Part shown: piece after piece, positions 18,993 to 27,924 of the stretch
Numbering within the stretch: the first letter of the stretch is position 1
Layout: each line of letters begins with the position of its first letter
From: Melaminivora suipulveris
GTDB lineage: Bacteria > Pseudomonadota > Gammaproteobacteria > Burkholderiales > Burkholderiaceae_C
Length of the DNA: 64,000 bases
Reading direction: 5' to 3'
NCBI RefSeq assembly: GCF_003008575.1
Contig: NZ_CP027667.1
Span: 2,504,001 to 2,568,000, forward strand
Notes under the pieces: generated by a model
Databases searched by the model: none
The model's input: only the letters and a program-made list of their open reading frames with translations
Told to the model about the DNA's origin: nothing
Translations under genes and position numbers: made by a program

Positions 18993-20453
18993 TCAGGCCG
19001 TGCCGCCCACCGTCAGGCCTTCGATGCGCATGGTCGGCTGGCCCACGCCCACCGGCACGCTCTGGCCCTCCTTGCCGCAGGTGCCGATGCCGCTGTCCAG
19101 CTGCAGGTCGTGGCCGATCATGGTCACTTTTTTGAGCGACTCGGGGCCGCTGCCGATGATGGTCGCGCCCTTGACGGGGTACTGGACCCGGCCGTTTTCC
19201 ACCCAGAACGCCTGGCTGGCCGAGAACACGAACTTGCCGCTGGTGATGTCCACCTGCCCGCCGCCGAAGTTGGTCGCGTACAGGCCGCGCTTGATGCTGG
19301 CGACGATTTCCTGCGGGTCCTTGTCGCCGGCCAGCATGTAAGTGTTGGTCATGCGCGGCATGGGCAGGTGGGCGTAGCTCTCGCGCCGGCCGTTGCCGGT
19401 GGGCGCGACGCCCATCAGGCGCGCGTTCAGGCTGTCCTGGATGTAGCCGCGCAAGATGCCGTCCTCGATCAGCACGTTCTTCTGCGTGGCGTGGCCTTCG
19501 TCGTCGACGTTCAGCGAGCCGCGCCGGTCGGCAATCGTGCCGTCGTCCAGCACGGTGACGCCCTTGGCCGCGACGCGCTCGCCGATGCGGCCGCTGAAGG
19601 CGCTGGAGCCCTTCCTGTTGAAGTCGCCCTCCAGCCCGTGGCCCACGGCCTCGTGCAGCAGCACGCCGGGCCAGCCGGGGCCCAGCACCACGGTCATCTC
19701 GCCGGCCGGGGCCGGACGCGAGTCCAGGTTGGTCAGCGCGGCGGTGACGGCTTCATGGACGTATTGCCCGATCTGCTCGTCGGTGAAGTAGGCCAGGCCA
19801 AAGCGACCGCCGCCGCCGGACGAGCCGACCTCGCGCCTCCCGTCCTGCTCGGCGATCACGGTGATCGACAGGCGCACCAGCGGGCGCACGTCGGCCGCCA
19901 GAGTGCCGTCGGCGCGCGCCACCAGCACCACGTCGTATTCACTGGCCAGGCCCGCCATGACCTGCACCACGCGTGGATCCTTGGCACGGGCGCGCTGCTC
20001 GGCGCGCTCCAGCAGTTGCACCTTGGCGGTGCTGTCCAGCGAGGCGATGGGGTCCAGCGGTGCGTACAGCGAGCGGATGGGAGCTATCTTTTTGCTGGCC
20101 ACTCGCGCACGACCTGCCTGCGCTGCGCTGGCGATGGAGCGCACCGTGGCGGCCGCGTCCATGAGCGAGGCTTCGGAGATATCGTCGGAGTAGGCAAAAG
20201 CGGTTTTCTCGCCGCTCACGGCGCGCACGCCCACGCCCTGGTCGATGGAGAACGAGCCGGTCTTGACGATGCCCTCCTCCAGGCTCCAGCCCTCGTGGCG
20301 CGTGTACTGGAAGTACAGGTCGGCATCGTCCACCCGGTGCGCGCGGATGTGCGTGAGCGCCCGCGCCAGATGGGTCTCGTCGAGGCCGAAGGGTTCGAGC
20401 AGCAGGGCCCGGGCCGTGGCCAGGCGTTCGATGGTCGGTTCGCGGGAAATCAT
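18993..20453 (-). CDS. tldD: Metalloprotease TldD
   Basis: A 486-residue cytosolic protease of the TldD/PmbA family, which as a heterodimer with TldE (PmbA) degrades unfolded peptides and matures some ribosomally made peptides. The zinc motif HEAVGHGLEGD (HExxxH) is present, with GWPGVLLHEAVGH before it, GEMTVVLGPG, SSAFSGRIGERVA, and the C-terminal NFGGGQVDITSGKFVFSAS, GATIIGSGPESLKKVTMIG and GTCGKEGQSVPVGVGQPTMRI. The ATG at 20453 is chosen; 35 residues further upstream are Pro/Arg-rich and not family-like. The partner gene pmbA is not in this window. Confidence 0.96.
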   Translation of the reverse strand: MISREPTIERLATARALLLEPFGLDETHLARALTHIRAHRVDDADLYFQYTRHEGWSLEEGIVKTGSFSIDQGVGVRAVSGEKTAFAYSDDISEASLMDAAATVRSIASAAQAGRARVASKKIAPIRSLYAPLDPIASLDSTAKVQLLERAEQRARAKDPRVVQVMAGLASEYDVVLVARADGTLAADVRPLVRLSITVIAEQDGRREVGSSGGGGRFGLAYFTDEQIGQYVHEAVTAALTNLDSRPAPAGEMTVVLGPGWPGVLLHEAVGHGLEGDFNRKGSSAFSGRIGERVAAKGVTVLDDGTIADRRGSLNVDDEGHATQKNVLIEDGILRGYIQDSLNARLMGVAPTGNGRRESYAHLPMPRMTNTYMLAGDKDPQEIVASIKRGLYATNFGGGQVDITSGKFVFSASQAFWVENGRVQYPVKGATIIGSGPESLKKVTMIGHDLQLDSGIGTCGKEGQSVPVGVGQPTMRIEGLTVGGTA

Positions 20454-20517
20454 CGCGCAATTGTAGGCAGCGGCCCGTTCCATGCGCCGCGCAGGGACAG
20501 CCGCAGGGGCAGGACAG

Positions 20518-21708
20518 TCAGGGCGCGTCGGGCCGCCAGGATTGCTCGGCTGGCTCATGCTGTGCGCGCGCCACCGACATCAGCACGCCCAGCGCCAGCC
20601 CCAGCGTCGCCATGGCCGTGCCGCCGTAGCTGATGAAGGGCAGCGGCACGCCCACCACCGGCAGCAGGCCGCTGACCATGCCCATGTTCACGAAGGCGTA
20701 GGCAAAGAAGATCATCGACACGCCCGCGACCATCAGCCGGCCGAACAGGGTGTCCGACTGCGCGGCGATCGCCAGGCCGCGCCAGACCAGCAGCACGTAG
20801 CAGACAATCAGCGTCAGGTTGCCGGCCAGGCCGAACTCCTCGGAGAAGGCGGCGAAGATGAAGTCCGTGGTGCGCTCGGGGATGAACTCCAGGTGCGTCT
20901 GCGTGCCGGCCATGAAGCCCTTGCCCCAAAGTCCTCCCGAGCCGATGGCGATCATGCCCTGGATGATGTGAAAGCCCTTGCCCAGCGGATCGCGAGTGGG
21001 GTCCAGCAGCGTGCAGATGCGCTGCTGCTGGTAGTTGTGCAGAACCGGCCAGCGCACGCCATCGGCGCACAGCTGCGGCTCATACCAGACGACCAGCGCG
21101 ATGGCGGCGGCGCCCAGCAGTACCGGCGGCAGCACCAGCTTCCAGGGCAGGCCGGCAAAAAAGATGACCGATACGCCGGCGGCCAGAACCAGGAGAGCTG
21201 TCCCCAAGTCGGGCTGCTTCATGATCAGGCCCACCGGCAGAGCCAGCAGCAGCGCGGCGGCGATGAAGTCCCAGGCGCGCAGCTGTCCCTCGCGCTTCTG
21301 GAACCACCAGGCCAGCAGCAGCGGCATGGCGATCTTCATCAGCTCGCTGGGTTGCACCACCAGGCCGATGTTGATCCAGCGCTGCGCGCCCTTCTTGGTG
21401 ATGCCGAACAGCGCCACCGCCACCAGCAGCGCCACGCCCAGGGTGTAGAGCGGCACGGCCAGCATCATCAGCCGCTGCGGCGGCACCTGCGCCACGACGA
21501 ACAGGATGCCCGCGGCCAGCAGCATGTTGCGCGCATGGTCGGCAAAGCGCGTGCCGTGGTCGAAGCCGGCCGAGTACATGGCCACCAGGCCGATGCCGGC
21601 GAGCGCCAGCAGGATCAGGATCAGCGGCCAGTCGAAGCCGCGCAGCAGCGGCATGATGCGCTGCGCCAGTGTCGGGGACTGGAAGGTCGAGCTGCTCAGG
21701 GTGGCCAT
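20518..21708 (-). CDS. rodA: Rod shape-determining peptidoglycan polymerase RodA
   Basis: A 396-residue SEDS glycosyltransferase for side-wall peptidoglycan, partner of PBP2. Around ten membrane segments. SEDS motifs are YSAGFDHGTRFADHARN, QRWINIGLVVQPSELMKIAMPLLLAWW, MKQPDLGTALLVLAAGVSVIFFAG, the catalytic loop region GKGFHIIQGMIAIGSGGLWGKG with HLEFIPERTTDFIFAAFSEEFG, and PFISYGGTAMATLGLALGVLMSV. It is a paralogue of ftsW at 974. The usual neighbours mreBCD and mrdA are not in the window. tldD follows after 64 bases on the same strand. Confidence 0.95.
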   Translation of the reverse strand: MATLSSSTFQSPTLAQRIMPLLRGFDWPLILILLALAGIGLVAMYSAGFDHGTRFADHARNMLLAAGILFVVAQVPPQRLMMLAVPLYTLGVALLVAVALFGITKKGAQRWINIGLVVQPSELMKIAMPLLLAWWFQKREGQLRAWDFIAAALLLALPVGLIMKQPDLGTALLVLAAGVSVIFFAGLPWKLVLPPVLLGAAAIALVVWYEPQLCADGVRWPVLHNYQQQRICTLLDPTRDPLGKGFHIIQGMIAIGSGGLWGKGFMAGTQTHLEFIPERTTDFIFAAFSEEFGLAGNLTLIVCYVLLVWRGLAIAAQSDTLFGRLMVAGVSMIFFAYAFVNMGMVSGLLPVVGVPLPFISYGGTAMATLGLALGVLMSVARAQHEPAEQSWRPDAP

Positions 21709-21743
21709 GGGGCGGCGATTATCCGGCGCTGCGCCGCGTCACA

Positions 21744-22337
21744 ATGGCGCCCATGCCCAATACCCATTTGCTGTATCTGCACGGCTTTCGCTCCTCGCCC
21801 CAGTCCATGAAGGCGCGTCAGGTGGCCGACTACGTGGCGCGCCGGCACCCGGACGTGACCTTCTGGTGCCCGCAATTGCCGCCCTCGCCGGCCCAGGCCC
21901 AGGCGCTGGTGGCACGCGGTGTTGCCGACTGGCCGGGTGCGCGCATGGCCGTCATCGGCTCGTCGCTGGGAGGTTTTTATGCCAGCTGGGTGGCACGCCA
22001 GAAGGGCTGCCCCAGCGTGTTGCTCAACCCGTCCACCGACCCCGCCGCCACGCTGGCACGCTACATCGGCGAGCAGGTGGCCTGGCACAACCCGGAAGAC
22101 CGCTTTTTCTTTCGTCCCGAATACATCGACGAGCTGCACGCCTGGGACGTGCGCGGCCAGCCGCCGGGCGGACCCGAGCTGCTGATCGCCGCGCAGGGCG
22201 ACGAGGTGCTGGACTGGCGCGCCATGGTGGCGCGCCACCCGCAGGCGCGCCAGATCGTGCGGCCGGGCGGGGACCATGCGCTGTCCGATTTTCCCGAGCT
22301 GCTGGACGAGGTGCTGGCCTTCTGCGATCTGGCTTGA
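21744..22337 (+). CDS. yqiA: YqiA/UPF0227-type alpha/beta hydrolase (esterase)
   Basis: A roughly 197-residue cytoplasmic alpha/beta hydrolase. It begins LLYLHGFRSSPQSMKARQVADY, has the nucleophile elbow VIGSSLGGFYASWVA (GSSLGG), the acid region ELLIAAQGDEVLDW and the histidine in VRPGGDHALSDFPELLDEV. Length and motifs match the YqiA esterases, which act on short acyl-CoA and ester substrates. The ATG at 21744 or 21753 may be the start; both lie just before the first strand. It is divergent from rodA. Confidence 0.9.
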   Translation: MAPMPNTHLLYLHGFRSSPQSMKARQVADYVARRHPDVTFWCPQLPPSPAQAQALVARGVADWPGARMAVIGSSLGGFYASWVARQKGCPSVLLNPSTDPAATLARYIGEQVAWHNPEDRFFFRPEYIDELHAWDVRGQPPGGPELLIAAQGDEVLDWRAMVARHPQARQIVRPGGDHALSDFPELLDEVLAFCDLA

Positions 22338-22346
22338 GCTGGTCGA

Positions 22347-23924
22347 TCACCGGCCTCTCGTCTGCCGCTCCTGCCACGCCGCGTACTCCCTCGGCCAGGC
22401 GCGGCGAAAGCGGTCGGTGTGCAGCGCGGCCTCCTGCCGCAGGCCCAGCATCTGCGCGCTGGCGATCAGCTTTTCGATCACGCGCGGCTCGGGCGAGTAG
22501 TGCAGCAGGCGCTGCGCGGCGTCGTGCAGGGCGGGGGCCTGCTGCATGGTGAGCGGCGTGGTCGTGAGCCAGGCGAACTCGGCCGGCGCGCCAAAGAACC
22601 ACACGGCACGCGCCACGCCCATCGCGCCGAGCGCGCGCACCGGCGCCGGGCGTTCGGCGTCGCTGCGGTACAGGGCGCTGACCCAGCGGTAGTCATGCGC
22701 CAGGCGCGCGCCCAGCGCCAGCGCCAGCACCAGCGCGGCGGCGCCCAGCGTGCGCCAGCCGGTCCGGGCCGGCGGTCCGATGTGCTGCCAGCGCCTTGCC
22801 AGCCAGGGCTGCCCCAGGCAGGCCAGCGCCAGGGCCGTGGCCAGTTGGAACGGCCCATACCACAGCGGATATTCCACCAGGCTGTGCAGCCCGATGAGCG
22901 CCAGCACGCCCCAGGCCAGTTGCCGGCCAGGCTCGATTTCGCGCCAGGGCCGCGCACGCCAGGTCAGCCAGGCGGCCGCGCCGAGGAGCAGGGCCATGGC
23001 CGGCACGCCCAGCTCCACGGCCAGCTGCAGCGGCAGGTTGTGCGCGTTGTCCAGCAGGGCGCAAAAGCGCGTGCCCTCGAAAGGCGTGATGTAGTGCGCC
23101 CAGTCCAGCTCGCCCCAGCCCCAGCCGGTCCAGGGCCGCAGGCTGATCAGCCGCAGCACGTTGGACCAAAGCGCCACGCGGCTGGTGCAGGGGTGCTCGG
23201 AGGCGTCGGTCATGCGCCCGAGCAGCCGCTCGGCCGGCTCGCCGGTGTGCTGCTCCAGCAGGATCGGCAGGCCCCAGGCGGCCAGGCCGTAGCAGGCCAG
23301 CCCCAGCGCGCCACCTGTCAATGCCAGGGCGCCGATGCTGCGCCGCCACAGCAGCAGCAGCGCCAGCACTGCCAGCCATTGCAAGGCGCCAGTGCGCGAG
23401 ACGGTGGCGGCGCTGGCGGCGGCCAGCAGCGCCAGCGCCGAAGGGGCCAGTGCCGCCAGCGCCAGCAGCGGCCCGTCGCGCCCGCCAGACTGCGCCCGGG
23501 CTTGCAGACGGCCCAACCACCACAGCAGCGCCCAGGCGCCCAGCGCCAGCAGCGTGGCCTGCTGGTTGCGCTGGCGCAGGTTGCCAATGGCCTGGCCGAT
23601 GCTCGACGGGCGCACCCAGGGCGCCAGGCCCGGATCGCCGACGAAATACTGCACCAGCCCGATGATGGCCGAGGCCAGCGCCGCCAGCAGCAGCCCGGCC
23701 GCCATGGCTGGCGCCAGCCGCCCGCGCGGGCCGCACCCGGCCCAGGCCAGCGCGGCCAAGGTCCAGGCGCAGGCGGCGCTGGCCATCAGCGGCCAGAAGT
23801 TGGAGTTGGGCGAGCGCGTGACGCCGAACAGAAACGGCAGCGCCAGCGCCAGCGCCACGGCAGCGGCGCCAAGACGCGCGGCAAGGGTGGCGGGATGCGC
23901 AGGGCTCATGGCGGCGCCGATCAT
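22347..23924 (-). CDS. O-antigen ligase / PglL-type O-oligosaccharyltransferase
   Basis: A roughly 525-residue integral membrane protein with about ten to twelve hydrophobic helices. It has a large periplasmic loop with RMTDASEHPCTSRVALWSNVLRLISLRPWTGWGWGELDWAHY and DNAHNLPLQLAVELGV, the Wzy_C-type signature of O-antigen ligases and pilin glycosyltransferases. A soluble C-terminal region of about 100 residues (ALHDAAQRLLHYSPEPRVIEKLI) resembles the extra domain of the PglL subgroup. Such enzymes transfer lipid-linked glycan to lipid A core or to type IV pilin in the periplasm. The start is uncertain (23,966 TTG, 23,945, 23,924 or 23,909). A pilin target is suggested only by pilSR elsewhere in the window. 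Confidence 0.8.
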   Translation of the reverse strand: MIGAAMSPAHPATLAARLGAAAVALALALPFLFGVTRSPNSNFWPLMASAACAWTLAALAWAGCGPRGRLAPAMAAGLLLAALASAIIGLVQYFVGDPGLAPWVRPSSIGQAIGNLRQRNQQATLLALGAWALLWWLGRLQARAQSGGRDGPLLALAALAPSALALLAAASAATVSRTGALQWLAVLALLLLWRRSIGALALTGGALGLACYGLAAWGLPILLEQHTGEPAERLLGRMTDASEHPCTSRVALWSNVLRLISLRPWTGWGWGELDWAHYITPFEGTRFCALLDNAHNLPLQLAVELGVPAMALLLGAAAWLTWRARPWREIEPGRQLAWGVLALIGLHSLVEYPLWYGPFQLATALALACLGQPWLARRWQHIGPPARTGWRTLGAAALVLALALGARLAHDYRWVSALYRSDAERPAPVRALGAMGVARAVWFFGAPAEFAWLTTTPLTMQQAPALHDAAQRLLHYSPEPRVIEKLIASAQMLGLRQEAALHTDRFRRAWPREYAAWQERQTRGR

Positions 23925-23960
23925 AGGGCCGGCCCAGCGAGCCATTAGCTGCTCGATTTT

Positions 23961-24013
23961 GGACAAAAAAGGCCGTCAGTCGGCGTAAATCAAGCGTGGG
24001 TAGCTATGAAAAC
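23961..24013 (-). repeat. Dispersed ATAGCT repeat, copy
   Basis: On the minus strand this reads CATAGCTACCCACGCTTG, then ATTTACGCCGACTGACGGCC and a run of T. It is one of the six clearest copies of a repeat of about 55 bases found between genes throughout the window. It separates the O-antigen ligase-like gene from the divergent exonuclease gene. Confidence 0.75.
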
Positions 24014-24069
24014 GGGAGTGAAGCAGCGGGTGCGGGGGGCACTCCCAGCCATGGGAAAATCCCCGCCCT

Positions 24070-26145
24070 ATGCATGCATTGATTGACGAAGCCGGCAAGT
24101 TTCTCGCCGGGCGCATCCTGTCGGAGGCCGAGACCTCGGCGCAGATCGAGCTCGACTCGGGCAAGCGGGTCAAGGCCAAGTCGGCCAACATCCTGCTCAA
24201 GTTCGACAAGCCGGCACCAGGCGAGCTGCTGAGCCAGGCGCGCGAGCTGGCCGCCGACATCGAACTGCCGCTGGCCTGGGAGTTCGCGCCCGAAGACGAA
24301 TTCGGTTTTGCCGAGCTGGCGCGCGAATATTTCTCGGCCAACGCCAGCGCCGTGGAGCAGGCCGCCATGCTGCTGGCGCTGTTCGAGGCGCCGCACTACT
24401 TCCGCCGCGCCGGCAAGGGGCGCTTTCGGAAAGCCAGCGCCGAGGTGGTGCAGCAGGCGCTGGCCGCCATCGAGAAGAAAAAACAGCTCCAGGCGCAGAT
24501 CGACTCCTGGGCGGCGGATCTGGCCGCCGGCACCTGCCCGCCGGCCATAGCCGAGCAGCTCTACAAGATCCTGTTCAAGCCCGACAAGAACGCACCCGAG
24601 TACAAGGCCGTGGTCGACGCCAGCCGGGCCACGCAGTTGGCGCCGCTGGCGCTGCTGGCGCGCGCGGGGGCCATCACGTCGAGCTACCAGTTCCATTGGC
24701 AGCGCTTTCTGTTCGAGCACTTCCCGCGCGGCACGGGCTTTGCCGCGCATGCCGTGCCCGATGTGCCGCAGGAGCTGCCGCTGGCGGATGTGCAGGCGTT
24801 TTCCATCGACGACTCGGCCACCACCGAGATCGACGACGCGCTGTCGCTCACGGGCCTGGGCAGCGGCACGGTGCGCCTGGGCATCCACATCGCCGCGCCG
24901 GGGCTGGCGCTGGCGCCCGGCGATGAGCTGGACCGCGTGGCGCGCACGCGCCTGTCCACCGTCTACATGCCCGGCCACAAGATCACCATGCTGCCGTCTG
25001 ATGTGGTGCATCGCTACACGCTGGACGAGGGCCGCGCCAACCCGGCGGTGTCGCTGTACGTGAGCATCGACGAGGCAACGCTGGCGATCACCGGCCACGA
25101 GACGCTGCTCGAACGCGTTCCGGTCAGCGTCAACCTGCGCCACGACCAGCTGGACCACATAGTCACCGACCGCTGGCTGTTCGATCCCACGCTGCACGTC
25201 GAAATGACGCCCCATCCGTTGCAGGACTTGCGCGGGCAGCTATCCTTTTTGTATCGCCTGGCGCGCCATTTGAAGGCCGAGCGCGAAGTCGTGCGCGGCA
25301 AGCCGGAGAACTTCAGCCGGCCCGACTACACCTTCCGCCTGCACGGCCAGAGCGGCGACGAGCCCGACGGCAGCGAGACCGTGGAGATCGGCACGCGCAA
25401 GCGCGGCGCGCCGCTGGATCTGATCGTTGCCGAGGCGGCCATCGTCGCCAACAGCACCTGGGGCCAGATGCTGGCCGAGCATGGCGTGCCCGGCATCTAC
25501 CGCAGCCAGGCGAGCCTGGCCCCCGGCGTCAAGGTGCGCATGGGCACCAAGGCGCTGCCGCACGCCGGCATCGGCGTCAAAAGCTATGCCTGGGCCACCT
25601 CGCCGCTGCGCCGCTACGTCGATCTGGTCAACCAGTGGCAGGTGATTGCCTGCGCGCGCCACGGCAGGACGGCGGCGCTGGTTGCGCCCTTCAAGCCCAA
25701 GGATGCCGAGCTGTTCGCCATCATCAGCAACTTCGACGCGACCTACGGCGCCTACAACGGCTACCAAAGCGCCATGGAGCGGCTGTGGACGCTCAAATAC
25801 CTGCGCCAGAACGCCATTGCCGAGCTGGACGCCACTGTCATCCGCGATGCCGGATCGGGCGGCCTGCTGCTGCGCGCCGACAGCCTGCCGCTGGTGTTGC
25901 CGGCGCTGGGCCCTGACTCGCTGTCGCGCGGCGCGCGGGTGCGCGTGCGCCTGGGCGAGATCGACGAGATCAGCCTGGACGTGCACGGCACCGTGCTGAC
26001 GCGCCTGGACGATCCCCTGGATGCGCGCGATGACGGCCCGGTGGACGACGAGGAAGGCGACGCCGTGGCCGGCCCGCTGGCGATTGCCGTGGACGTGCAG
26101 GCCGACGATGCCGCTCCCGCCGAAGGCCCGACGAGCGCCGCGTGA
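24070..26145 (+). CDS. RNase II family 3'-5' exoribonuclease
   Basis: A 691-residue RNB-domain protein. The catalytic cluster is FSIDDSATTEIDDALSL, followed by GIHIAAPGLALAPGDELDRVARTRLSTVYMPGHKITMLP and, further on, GIYRSQASLAPGVKVRMGTKALPHAGIGVKSYAWATSPLRRYVDL. The N-terminus carries an unusual small domain (DSGKRVKAKSANILLKF) and a helical region in place of canonical cold-shock domains, and the C-terminus an S1-like fold followed by an acidic tail. It hydrolyses single-stranded RNA from the 3' end. It is closer to RNase II than to RNase R, but I would not assign rnb or rnr. A GTGA overlap couples it to the next gene. Confidence 0.9.
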   Translation: MHALIDEAGKFLAGRILSEAETSAQIELDSGKRVKAKSANILLKFDKPAPGELLSQARELAADIELPLAWEFAPEDEFGFAELAREYFSANASAVEQAAMLLALFEAPHYFRRAGKGRFRKASAEVVQQALAAIEKKKQLQAQIDSWAADLAAGTCPPAIAEQLYKILFKPDKNAPEYKAVVDASRATQLAPLALLARAGAITSSYQFHWQRFLFEHFPRGTGFAAHAVPDVPQELPLADVQAFSIDDSATTEIDDALSLTGLGSGTVRLGIHIAAPGLALAPGDELDRVARTRLSTVYMPGHKITMLPSDVVHRYTLDEGRANPAVSLYVSIDEATLAITGHETLLERVPVSVNLRHDQLDHIVTDRWLFDPTLHVEMTPHPLQDLRGQLSFLYRLARHLKAEREVVRGKPENFSRPDYTFRLHGQSGDEPDGSETVEIGTRKRGAPLDLIVAEAAIVANSTWGQMLAEHGVPGIYRSQASLAPGVKVRMGTKALPHAGIGVKSYAWATSPLRRYVDLVNQWQVIACARHGRTAALVAPFKPKDAELFAIISNFDATYGAYNGYQSAMERLWTLKYLRQNAIAELDATVIRDAGSGGLLLRADSLPLVLPALGPDSLSRGARVRVRLGEIDEISLDVHGTVLTRLDDPLDARDDGPVDDEEGDAVAGPLAIAVDVQADDAAPAEGPTSAA

Positions 26146-27017
26146 ACCTTGCCATCCCCGCTACCGCCATGCCGGCGCGCCTGAGCCCGCTGCACATCGC
26201 CCTGGGCGTGTCGATTGCGCTGCACGCGCTGCTGCTGTCGGTGCGTTTCATCGATCCCGAGGGCTTCAACCGCGTCTTCCAGGACACGCCGCTGGAGGTC
26301 ATCCTGGTCAACGCGCGCTCGGATGAGCGGCCGGACCAGGCGCAGGCCATCGCCCAGGCATCGCTGGCGGGAGGGGGGGACGCCGACAAGGGCCGCGCCA
26401 CCAGCCCGCTGCCCTCGGCCGCGCTGACGCGCATCGGCGAGGACCTGGAGGAGTCGCAGCGGCGCATGGACCACATGCTGGAGCAGCAGACGCAGGTGCT
26501 GGCGCAACTGCGCCGCGAGCTGTCGGCGCTGCCCACGCCGCAGCCGCCGCTGCCCAGCGACAGCAGCACCGGCCTGCTGTCGCAGGAGCAAAAACGTCAG
26601 CACCTGCAAAAGCTGCTGGCCGAGATCGAGCGGCGCATCAACGAGGAAAACTCGCGCCCGCGCAAGCGCTACATCAGCCCGGCCACGCGCGAGGAATCGT
26701 TCGCCATCTACTACGACGCGCTGCGCCGCAAGGTCGAGGACAAGGGCACGCAGAACTTCCCCGAGCACGGCGGCAGCAAGCTCTACGGCGAGCTGGTCAT
26801 GATCCTCACCGTGAACCACGACGGCCGGGTGCTGGACACCGAGATCGTCGAGGGCTCGGGCAACCGCCAGCTCGACCGCCGCGCCGAGGCCATCGCCCGT
26901 GCCGCCGGGCCGTTCGGCAGCTTCGGCCCGGCCATGCGTGCGCAGGCCGACCAGCTGGCCGTGGTCTCGCGCTTCAAGTTCACCCGCCAGCAGACGCTGG
27001 AGGCGGAAGTCCGCTGA
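26142..27017 (+). CDS. TonB family protein
   Basis: A 291-residue protein with one N-terminal membrane anchor (LHIALGVSIALHALLLSVRFI), a central helical linker with Gln/Arg-rich coiled-coil character (EDLEESQRRMDHMLEQQTQ), and a C-terminal TonB-type domain, KLYGELVMILTVNHDGRVLDTEIVEGSGNRQLDRRAEAIARAAGPFG. TonB proteins transduce proton-motive force to outer-membrane receptors. There are no exbB/exbD genes nearby, and the linker is not the usual Pro-rich rod, so it may have another envelope role. Start is GTG at 26142 overlapping the exonuclease stop; ATG at 26169 is an alternative. Confidence 0.85.
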   Translation: MNLAIPATAMPARLSPLHIALGVSIALHALLLSVRFIDPEGFNRVFQDTPLEVILVNARSDERPDQAQAIAQASLAGGGDADKGRATSPLPSAALTRIGEDLEESQRRMDHMLEQQTQVLAQLRRELSALPTPQPPLPSDSSTGLLSQEQKRQHLQKLLAEIERRINEENSRPRKRYISPATREESFAIYYDALRRKVEDKGTQNFPEHGGSKLYGELVMILTVNHDGRVLDTEIVEGSGNRQLDRRAEAIARAAGPFGSFGPAMRAQADQLAVVSRFKFTRQQTLEAEVR

Positions 27018-27043
27018 CGCATCCGCCGTTTTTTGTCGCCGCC

Positions 27044-27898
27044 ATGCAATCTCCTGACCTGTACTGCGTCATCGGCAACCCCATCGCGCACAGCCGCTCG
27101 CCCTGGATCCACGCGCGCTTTGCCGAGCTGACCGGCCAGCACCTGGCGTATGAGCGCGTGCTCGCGCCCGAGGGCGGCTTTGCCCGCACGCTGGCAGACC
27201 TTGTGGCGCGCGGCCTGCGCGGCTGCAACGTCACCGTGCCCTTCAAGCACGACGCCGCCATGGCCGCCAGCACCCTGAGTGATCGCGCCCGCCTGGCCGG
27301 CGCGGCCAACACCCTGGTGCTGCACCCGGACGGACGCGTGCACGCCGACAACACCGACGGCCTGGGCCTGGTGGCCGACATCGTGCACGGCGCAGGCGTG
27401 CCGCTGGCCGGGCGCGCCGTGCTGCTGCTGGGCGCTGGCGGCGCGGCGGCTGGAGTGCTGGCGCCGCTGATCGAGCAGCAGCCGCGCCGGCTGGTGCTGA
27501 GCAACCGCACGCATGCGCGTGCGCAGACGCTGGTGCAGCGCCACGCGGACCTGGCAGCGCTGCAAAAAGTGGAGCTGCTGGCGCTGGAGCAGCAAAGCTT
27601 GGCGCAGCAAGGTTTCGACGTGGTCGTCAACGCCACTGCCAGCAGCCTGTCTGGCGCGGCACTGGCGCTGCCGGCGCAGCTGCTGCGCCCTGGCGCCCTG
27701 GCCTACGACATGATGTACGGCCCGGCTGCGGAAGGCTTTCTGGCCTGGGCGCGCGCGCAGGGCGCCGCTGCGCGCGATGGCCTGGGCATGCTGGTGCAGC
27801 AGGCGGCGGCGGCGTTCGCGCTGTGGCGCGGCGTGCAGCCGCCGGCGGGGCAGGTGCTGGCCGAACTCCGTTCGGCCATGGCGGCCGGCACCGCCTGA
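27044..27898 (+). CDS. aroE: Shikimate dehydrogenase (NADP+)
   Basis: A 284-residue enzyme that reduces 3-dehydroshikimate to shikimate in the aromatic pathway. Substrate-binding motifs YCVIGNPIAHSRSPWIHARFAE and GLRGCNVTVPFKHDA are followed by AGAANTLVLHPDGRVHADNTDGLG, the NADP loop VLLLGAGGAAAGVL with LSNRTHARAQ, VVNATASSLSG, YDMMYGPAAEGFL and GLGMLVQQAAAAFALWRG. Length is normal. It belongs to the same pathway as the attenuator-controlled DAHP synthase but is in a separate operon. mtgA follows after 26 bases. Confidence 0.97.
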   Translation: MQSPDLYCVIGNPIAHSRSPWIHARFAELTGQHLAYERVLAPEGGFARTLADLVARGLRGCNVTVPFKHDAAMAASTLSDRARLAGAANTLVLHPDGRVHADNTDGLGLVADIVHGAGVPLAGRAVLLLGAGGAAAGVLAPLIEQQPRRLVLSNRTHARAQTLVQRHADLAALQKVELLALEQQSLAQQGFDVVVNATASSLSGAALALPAQLLRPGALAYDMMYGPAAEGFLAWARAQGAAARDGLGMLVQQAAAAFALWRGVQPPAGQVLAELRSAMAAGTA

Positions 27899-27924
27899 GC
27901 AGGCGGGCGGCCGAGGGCGACGAC

